From Lapidilactobacillus bayanensis (GTDB lineage: Bacteria > Bacillota > Bacilli > Lactobacillales > Lactobacillaceae): 64,000 bases of DNA. A program made the position numbers and the translations under genes. The stretch is from contig NZ_RHOX01000007.1 of NCBI RefSeq assembly GCF_003946695.1, forward strand, positions 1 through 64,000, written 5' to 3'. Below, piece by piece: positions 58,198 to 64,000 of this stretch (the first letter of the stretch is position 1; every line of letters begins with the position of its first letter). The notes beneath the pieces are model-generated. The model had not been told where the DNA came from, searched no databases, and worked only from the letters and a program-made list of their open reading frames with translations.

Positions 58198-58794
58198 TTA
58201 CATTTCCTGTCGTCCTTCGACAGCGCGTTGTAGCGTCATTTCATCTGCATATTCAATGTCAGATCCAACGGACAAGCCGTGAGCCAAACGGGTTACTTTA
58301 ATACCAGCAGGTTTGATTAGGCGCGCCAAGTACATCGCCGTGGATTCGCCTTCAGGTGATGCGTTAGTTGCGATAATGACTTCGTTAACATCTGTTTTTT
58401 GCAAACGTTTAATTAATGGTGCAATATTCAAATCCTCTGGTCCTTTACCATCCATCGGTGATAAAACACCATGCAAAACATGATACAGTCCTTGATAGTC
58501 GTTCATTTTTTCCATGGCCATAATATCTTTAGGCTGCTCAACGACCAGAATTTTAGACTGATCACGTGATTTATCCCGACAAATCTCACAAGGATCTTCA
58601 TCGGTAATATTGCCACAGATTGAACAGTAATGCAGGTCGCGCTTGGCCGCTAATAAACTATCCGCGAATTCTTTAACGTCTTCTTCATCCATATCAATGG
58701 TAAAAAAAGCCAAACGTGTCGCCGTTTTACTACCAATTCCGGGCAATTTCATGTAACTTTCAATTAATTTAGCAATTGCTTCTGGATATTGCAT
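58198..58794 (-). CDS. recR: Recombination protein RecR
   Basis: A 198-aa RecR: helix-hairpin-helix [14 protein letters not shown], the C4 zinc finger [18 protein letters not shown], and the TOPRIM domain ([29 protein letters not shown]). It loads RecA with RecF/RecO. It follows ybaB by 15 bp, in the conserved dnaX-ybaB-recR cluster. Confidence 0.97.
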   Translation of the reverse strand: MQYPEAIAKLIESYMKLPGIGSKTATRLAFFTIDMDEEDVKEFADSLLAAKRDLHYCSICGNITDEDPCEICRDKSRDQSKILVVEQPKDIMAMEKMNDYQGLYHVLHGVLSPMDGKGPEDLNIAPLIKRLQKTDVNEVIIATNASPEGESTAMYLARLIKPAGIKVTRLAHGLSVGSDIEYADEMTLQRAVEGRQEM

Positions 58795-58809
58795 TCAATT
58801 CACGCTTGC

Positions 58810-59118
58810 TTACATGAGGCCACGAGTATATTTACCCATGGTCTTTTCTGTAGTGGTCTCAATTTCGGTCAAAACTTGATTAGTTGCTTGAATAATCAAG
58901 TCTTGCAGCATTTCTGGATCTTCTGGATCAATTACCTTCGGATCAATTTGTAGATCAGTAATTGCCCGTTTACCTGTCATGGTAATCTTAACTAAATCAT
59001 CACTGGAAGCGGCCGTGAATTCACGGGTTTCCAATTCAGCCTGTTCCTTTTGCATTTCTTTTTGCATCTTTTGCATTTTACGCATCATACCGGCCATATT
59101 ACCTGGATTTGCTCTCAT
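58810..59118 (-). CDS. YbaB/EbfC family nucleoid-associated protein
   Basis: A 102-aa DNA-binding protein. The Met-rich start [18 protein letters not shown] leads into the coiled arm, and the core carries [18 protein letters not shown]. It lies between dnaX and recR, the conserved position of ybaB. Confidence 0.93.
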   Translation of the reverse strand: MRANPGNMAGMMRKMQKMQKEMQKEQAELETREFTAASSDDLVKITMTGKRAITDLQIDPKVIDPEDPEMLQDLIIQATNQVLTEIETTTEKTMGKYTRGLM

Positions 59119-59205
59119 TAATTATCGTTCCTCTCATTTTTAAAAATCGTGTTCTTAATCATCAATATTGTTTTATTATCCCACATTTAACTTAGAAATT
59201 AACAC

Positions 59206-60918
59206 TTAATTGGACTCAACTTTAACAATTTGATCACCAAATAATTTCGTTGCTTCAGCAATAATTGTCGGTTGCTTAGGCGCTACCGGTTGCGCGTCTG
59301 AACTTGATGAATCTGATTTATTTTGATGCAAGGTCGCAATATATTCTTTGCGGATCTTGGGCCATTGATCTTTCTGAACCAAAATAATATCGGCTTCGTT
59401 TTTCATCAATGAATTTAATTCGCTCTTGAGCGCGTCTTGTAACTCATGATCGGTATTCGCTGTCCGCAAAGTAAACTCATAAGTGAACGCGACAACAATT
59501 GCGTCGGCACTAGCAGCTACCGGTTGGGAAACCTTCATCATCGCTCGCTTAGCAGGTGGCAACTTTGATAACAAATCTGGCCACACATCACGCACGGCGG
59601 TCAAACTTTCCTTCGTGGCGTTTTCCAGAACGTGATAAACCTGCTTATGACTGACTTTACTTTCAATCTTGTGGACAGGACTCGTTACTGTTGTTCTAGC
59701 GGAATTAAATTCGGCAGCAGCACTATCATTCTTCGCTAACTTAGTGATTTGTTGCTTTAATTCAGCCACTTGACTTTGTAACTGGGTCACCTCAGCACTA
59801 TTATCCGGCGCCGCTTGAACCTCAGTAGTCGTAGTCGCCGCGTTTGCCAATTTAACCGTCATCACTTCAAGGAATAATTCACTATGAGCACTGTTCTTTA
59901 ATTGCAATTGAATTTCATTCGTCATATCAATCATGCGATACAATTGTTGACTTTGGATTTTCTTCGCCGCTGCAATTAAGTTATCTGCCAATTGACGATA
60001 AGATAACTGAGTCAATAATTGTGCATCGTTCTTCTGCAACAAGAGATCCCGCAGCAACTCAATAATTCCTTCAATCAAGCGGTTAGCCGAACAACCGTTA
60101 GCAAACAGCGTATTGATTGTCTGCAACGCAGAAGTAACCTCTTGATTAAAAACCGCCGTTAAATAGTTAGCTAATTGCTGATCGTCGGCGTCTCCCGTAA
60201 CTTCCAATGCGTTCTCAAGACTGACATGATCGTTACCAAACGAGAGCACCTGATCAAGAATACTTTCTGCATCCCGCATTCCCCCATCGGCAGCGCGGCT
60301 AATTACCGCAATGGCCTTGACATCATAACTAATTTTTTTCTCATCAAGAATCCGAATTAATTGTTCTGAAATGTCCTCTGCAGAAATCCGCCGAAAATTA
60401 AACCGTTGCATCCGCGAAATAATCGTGGCCGGCACTTTTTGAATTTCAGTAGTTGCCAAAATAAACACGACATGAGCTGGTGGCTCTTCCAATGTTTTTA
60501 AAAGTGCGTTAAAAGCACCTGTCGATAACATATGAACTTCATCGATAATATAAACTTTATACTTAGCTTGGGTCGGTGGATATTTAACTTTATCGCGGAT
60601 ATCGCGAATTTCATCAACACCGTTATTGGAGGCCGCATCAATCTCAATAATGTCAGTTAACCGACCTTCATTAATCGCCACACAATTCTCACAATGATTA
60701 CAAGGCTCACCATCTTGGCTGTCCAAGCAATTAATCGCCTTGGCAAAAATCTTGGCACAAGAGGTTTTACCCGTTCCCCGCGGACCAGCGAATAAATACG
60801 CATGGCTAATTTGATCAGTCGTAATTGAATTTTTTAGTGTTTGGGTCACAATTTTTTGTCCCACAACCTGTTGAAAATTCAGCGGCCGCCAAACACGATA
60901 TAATGCTTGATATGCCAT
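59206..60918 (-). CDS. dnaX: DNA polymerase III gamma/tau subunit
   Basis: A 570-aa clamp-loader ATPase: MAYQALYRVWRPLNFQQVVG, Walker A GPRGTGKTS, the four-Cys zinc module CLDSQDGEPCNHCENC, IIDEVHMLSTGAFNALLKTLEEPP. The C-terminal tau-like part has a coiled coil (about 390-410) and a PolC-binding-like domain. ATG at 60918 follows AAGGAG. The 60919-61175 stretch upstream is AT-rich with no gene. Confidence 0.95.
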   Translation of the reverse strand: MAYQALYRVWRPLNFQQVVGQKIVTQTLKNSITTDQISHAYLFAGPRGTGKTSCAKIFAKAINCLDSQDGEPCNHCENCVAINEGRLTDIIEIDAASNNGVDEIRDIRDKVKYPPTQAKYKVYIIDEVHMLSTGAFNALLKTLEEPPAHVVFILATTEIQKVPATIISRMQRFNFRRISAEDISEQLIRILDEKKISYDVKAIAVISRAADGGMRDAESILDQVLSFGNDHVSLENALEVTGDADDQQLANYLTAVFNQEVTSALQTINTLFANGCSANRLIEGIIELLRDLLLQKNDAQLLTQLSYRQLADNLIAAAKKIQSQQLYRMIDMTNEIQLQLKNSAHSELFLEVMTVKLANAATTTTEVQAAPDNSAEVTQLQSQVAELKQQITKLAKNDSAAAEFNSARTTVTSPVHKIESKVSHKQVYHVLENATKESLTAVRDVWPDLLSKLPPAKRAMMKVSQPVAASADAIVVAFTYEFTLRTANTDHELQDALKSELNSLMKNEADIILVQKDQWPKIRKEYIATLHQNKSDSSSSDAQPVAPKQPTIIAEATKLFGDQIVKVESN

Positions 60919-61175
60919 AAAACTCCTTCTTTTCAATGCAGAAATAACTTGATTTATGATAATTAACTTCAAAAATCTAATTTAAATAACCTGATTTAAC
61001 TTTAACAAAAATAGCCCCTAATTACCAATTGACTTTAGGATCTAATTATAGTCACAAATCGCACTCAACCGTTAATTTAACAACTTTTATTACCACTGCA
61101 TTGCATTAAGATAATCAATAAATTTAATTATTAGCAAAAGCATTTAGGCATGACTATCTTTCAGTACTCAACAAT

Positions 61176-61215
61176 ATTAAACGAAAGGAACTGAGATTTC
61201 TCCCAGCTCCCTTTT
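61176..61215 (-). terminator. Possible displaced terminator of the pyrimidine operon
   Basis: On the - strand AAGGGAGCTGGGA pairs with TCTCAGTTCCTT around a short loop, with a partly U-rich tail. It lies 800 bp beyond pyrD, past the family A repeat block. It may be the original operon terminator, now separated by repeat growth. Confidence 0.5.
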
Positions 61216-61299
61216 AAACTCATATCAAGATGTAGTGGATTGTCGTAGTGCAAAAATATCTGGCGCTAAAAACATCGCTATTAATCAAAATAGTGATAA

Positions 61300-62012
61300 C
61301 TAAAACTGTTTTATTGCGGTTCTTCGCGCTTGCGCAAAGGTTGCATACGAAACGTGATGGATGTCGTGGCGGCGAAGAAATACTTAGCGCTGGAACGTAG
61401 TGGGCGTCGATTTGAGCCGATTAAAATCCCAATCGTCTCAAATACGAGCCTTATTGTAGTCGATAAATCGTCAACAATAATGTCACTACTGAGCGGTATT
61501 TCTTCGCCGCCACTAAACAAACAAGAGGGCAACCTTTGCGCAAGCGCTGAATTAATGAGTGATTAAATTACCCCTAAAATTTTGAGAAGTACAAACTTGA
61601 GGTTTAATCACACCACCACTCGTTTGTCAGTGCCGGAGGGAAATCGCGGTCAGCCGCGGAATTGTTGTTGGTGATTTATCACTTACAACAAAGCTCGTAT
61701 TTAAGACGAATTGGTTTTTATTCGGCTTAAATCGACGCTCGCAGCGTTCCACCAGCGTATTTTCCGCAGGCACGAAGAACCGCAACATCACAGTTTTAGG
61801 ACTTAGCATTTACAAGGAAGTTGTATTTAAGATGAATTGCATTTCATCCGGCTCCAATCAATGCCCACAGCGTTCCACCGCGTATTTCTCGTAGGCACGA
61901 AGAAGCACAACATAACAGTTCTAGGGTTTGTCATTTTAATGACGCTCGCAATATTTCACCGACATATTTTCCGCAGGTACGGAGAACCACGACATCACAG
62001 TTCTAAGACTTA
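61300..62012. repeat. Family A composite repeat, locus V (A2, spacer, A1, two extra right ends)
   Basis: The cleanest copy, between dnaX and pyrD. A2 (61326-61547) is bounded by GCGCTTGCGCAAAGGTTGC and its perfect complement. Its inner arms GTGGCGGCGAAGAAATAC (61366-61383) and GTATTTCTTCGCCGCCAC (61496-61513) match perfectly; the apical stem is TTATTGTAGTCGA/TCGTCAACAATAA. A 78-bp spacer leads to a reversed A1 (61626-61777) with apical stem TTGTTGTTGGTGA/TCACTTACAACAA. Two decayed extra right halves follow (61800-61925, 61926-62012). Short A2-like debris lies at 61230-61280. Confidence 0.9.
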
Positions 62013-62017
62013 CTTAG

Positions 62018-62953
62018 TTATTGCTTGGGCCCGACCGTTGCCAAAGTCTCGTCAACTAATTCCTGCAAGCTAGTAATACCATATTTAGTCATGGCAGCTG
62101 GTAAGGCGGCAATAATATCGGTGCAGGCTGTGGGGCAACCATAATTAGCCGCTCCGATTTGAACAGCATTCGCGCCAGCAATTAACATTTCCAAAACATC
62201 TTCTGCCGTAAAATTACCACCGACACCAATAATCGGCAAACGCGACTGTCGACGAACCTGACGAATCATCCGAATAGCGACTGGATGCAACGCTGTCCCT
62301 GACAAACCACCAGTACCGTGTGCTAATAATGGTTGCCGTGTTTTTAAGTCAAAACTTAAGCCAGTCAGCGTGTTAATCATCGTGAAACCATCAGCACCGC
62401 CACGTTCTGCTGCAGCAGCAATCACCGTCACGTCGGTAACATTAGGCGTTAACTTCATCAAGACCGGTTTATTAACTGCTAATTTTATTTTATGCGTTAA
62501 TCGCTCAACTACTGCTGGATCCGTTCCAAAAGCTAAACCGCCTTGAGAGACATTGGGACAAGAAATATTGACTTCCAAAAAAGCCACATTAGGTGCACTG
62601 GCCATTTTTTGAGCAACAGTCACATAATCTTCCTCACTGGCACCAGCAATGCTCCCAATAATCGGTAAATCCGGATAGTTAGCTGCTAACCAAGGTAATT
62701 TTTCATTAAGGACAGTTTCAATACCAGGGTTTTTCAGACCGACAGCATTTAGCCAGCCGCCAGTCGTTTGCGCCGTTGTGGGCCAGGCATTACCTTGACG
62801 TGGCTCGAGCGTGGTAGATTTGATAACTAACGCACCTAATGCGCCTAAATCTAATTTCTGAGCCATTGCTTGACCATAAGCGGCTGTGCCACTGGCTGGC
62901 ATAATTGGATTTTTCAAGGTAATTCCCGGTAATTGCACAGATAAGTCTGTCAT
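62018..62953 (-). CDS. pyrD: Dihydroorotate dehydrogenase, class 1B catalytic subunit
   Basis: A 311-aa FMN enzyme of pyrimidine synthesis. The catalytic Cys is in EVNISCPNVSQGG (class 1B has Cys as the base), and MPASGTAAYG, NAVGLKNPG and GVGGNFTAEDV fit PyrDB. This class normally needs PyrK as electron-transfer partner, and pyrK is not between carB and pyrD here. ATG at 62953 follows AGAGG; an in-frame GTG at 62959 is too close to it. It is the last gene seen in the operon, 15 bp after carB. Confidence 0.93.
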   Translation of the reverse strand: MTDLSVQLPGITLKNPIMPASGTAAYGQAMAQKLDLGALGALVIKSTTLEPRQGNAWPTTAQTTGGWLNAVGLKNPGIETVLNEKLPWLAANYPDLPIIGSIAGASEEDYVTVAQKMASAPNVAFLEVNISCPNVSQGGLAFGTDPAVVERLTHKIKLAVNKPVLMKLTPNVTDVTVIAAAAERGGADGFTMINTLTGLSFDLKTRQPLLAHGTGGLSGTALHPVAIRMIRQVRRQSRLPIIGVGGNFTAEDVLEMLIAGANAVQIGAANYGCPTACTDIIAALPAAMTKYGITSLQELVDETLATVGPKQ

Positions 62954-62968
62954 GACCACTAACCTCTT

Positions 62969-64000
62969 CTAAACTAAATTTTGAGTAACAAAGGATTGCG
63001 CTTCAAGAACTTGTAAAATTGCTGCGACAGTATCTAACGATGTGAACAATGGTAAGCCGTGCATAATTGCCGCGTTACGAATCACAGCACCATCGGCTAA
63101 ACTTTGATGCTCATCTGAAATTGTATTAACAACTAATTGAATCTTGCCAGCAGCAATTTGTTCCAGAATGCCATCTTCATGATCAATTCGGCCCACTTCA
63201 GTAACCCGCACTTGATGAGCTTGGAAATATTGAGCGGTGCCACTCGTCGCAATAATCTGATAACCTAATTCTCGGAAACGTCGGCCCAGATCGAGTGCTT
63301 CGGCTTTATCGCTGTTTTTAACCGTAAAGAGAACAGTGCCATGCGTTGGTACATGAGTTTTGGCTGCCTCGAACGCTTTATAAAGTGCCTTAGCCATATT
63401 CGTATCACTACCCATGACTTCACCAGTTGATTTCATTTCTGGCCCTAACAAACTATCCACATCAGCTAATTTTGAAAAGGAAAAAACAGGCGCCTTCACA
63501 TGCACCATTGCTCCCGGTTGGACTAAGCCGGTTTGATAGCCTTGATCTGCTAACGAAATGCCTAAAATTGCTTTAGTCGCAACTTGAGCCATTGGAATAT
63601 CGGTTACCTTGCTTAAAAATGGGACCGTTCGGCTGGCACGGGGATTAACTTCAATCACATAAACTTGGTCATCATGAATAACAAATTGAATATTCATCAT
63701 CCCGATACAGTTCAGCTCCTGAGCTAACTGTTGCGTGTACTTAACAATTTGTTCCTGAACACTTGTTGATAAAGATTGTGGCGGATAAACTGCCATCGAA
63801 TCACCAGAATGTACCCCAGCGCGTTCAATATGTTCCATAATACCGGGAATCAAAACTGTTTCGCCGTCACAAATTGCATCAACTTCACATTCTTTACCGA
63901 CTAAATATTGATCGACTAAGACAGGATGATCCTGCGAAACCTGAACCGCGTTGTGCATGTAGTAGTCTAAGTCACTGGCTCGTTTAACAATTTCCATCGC
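62969..64000 (-). CDS. carB: Carbamoyl-phosphate synthase large subunit, C-terminal part (cut by window edge)
   Basis: 343 codons including the stop are visible, with no start: the frame stays open to the window edge, and CarB is about 1,060 aa. The visible part is the second ATP-grasp domain ([18 protein letters not shown]) and the C-terminal MGS-like regulatory domain ([20 protein letters not shown]...IIATSGTA). It makes carbamoyl phosphate from glutamine, bicarbonate and ATP for pyrimidines (and arginine). The context with pyrD marks the pyrimidine form. Confidence 0.95.
   Translation of the reverse strand, partial: AMEIVKRASDLDYYMHNAVQVSQDHPVLVDQYLVGKECEVDAICDGETVLIPGIMEHIERAGVHSGDSMAVYPPQSLSTSVQEQIVKYTQQLAQELNCIGMMNIQFVIHDDQVYVIEVNPRASRTVPFLSKVTDIPMAQVATKAILGISLADQGYQTGLVQPGAMVHVKAPVFSFSKLADVDSLLGPEMKSTGEVMGSDTNMAKALYKAFEAAKTHVPTHGTVLFTVKNSDKAEALDLGRRFRELGYQIIATSGTAQYFQAHQVRVTEVGRIDHEDGILEQIAAGKIQLVVNTISDEHQSLADGAVIRNAAIMHGLPLFTSLDTVAAILQVLEAQSFVTQNLV

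Noticed and set aside
61300-62012. Repeat considered as an insertion sequence
   Set aside because: Inverted ends are present but there is no transposase frame; at most it is a non-autonomous element.

Overview
The window is a 64 kb piece of a low-GC Gram-positive chromosome, almost certainly a member of the Lactobacillaceae. Evidence: the gene orders dnaE-pfkA-pyk, tsaB-rimI-tsaD / ABC-F / rex / CPBP protease / groES-groEL, clpX-engB next to tig, and dnaX-ybaB-recR-tmk-darA-holB-yabA-rsmI; several PTS permeases; a folate ECF S component behind a THF-type riboswitch; a CIRCE operator; and strong AGGAGG-like Shine-Dalgarno sites. pfkA and pyk imply glycolysis through phosphofructokinase. The species cannot be named from the sequence alone.

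Layout. 1-8.1 kb: a carbohydrate locus (GH5 glucosidase, ROK sugar kinase, YesL, lipoprotein binding protein, two permeases) next to its LacI regulator, with identical palindromic operators before the permease operon and the regulator; no transporter ATPase is present. 8.4-15.4 kb: pyk, pfkA, dnaE and a small membrane protein. 16.2-18.4 kb: a NagE-like N-acetylglucosamine PTS permease with three GntR/NagR-like operator sites. 18.6-27.2 kb: 5'-nucleotidase, DUF1836 protein, rpmF, LapA-domain protein, short-chain dehydrogenase, rnz, oatA, obg. 27.5-31.2 kb: the fruR-fruK-fruA fructose operon. 31.4-38.9 kb: a methyltransferase, a fused amino-acid ABC transporter, uvrC, an unknown membrane protein, glnQ and a 51-aa protein. 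39-49 kb: engB, clpX, tig, groEL, groES, CPBP protease, rex, ABC-F ATPase. 49.6-55.8 kb: orphan PTS IIB, tsaD, rimI, tsaB, folT, acyl-ACP thioesterase, rsmI, yabA. 55.8-61 kb: holB, darA, tmk, recR, ybaB, dnaX. 62-64 kb: pyrD and the 3' part of carB, cut by the window edge.

The most unusual content is in the long intergenic spaces. Two dispersed families of structured repeats recur. Family A (about 15.46-16.13, 32.2-32.46, 36.34-36.66 with 37.39-37.67, 48.95-49.54 and 61.3-62.0 kb) is a composite of two related units (A1 and A2), bounded by inverted ends. Each unit folds on paper into a long stem with a three-way junction carrying two hairpins. Between copies the stem sequences change, but the two arms change together. 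One copy is split by a membrane-protein gene. Family B (20.87-21.29, 54.16-54.52, 57.83-58.19 kb) is a tandem array of about 120-bp hairpins with constant ends and variable but self-complementary arms; it abuts the rsmI stop codon and lies inside the recR-tmk operon. I recognise neither family.

At least seven genes start with TTG on good or acceptable Shine-Dalgarno spacing, so several starts given here differ from the longest open frame.
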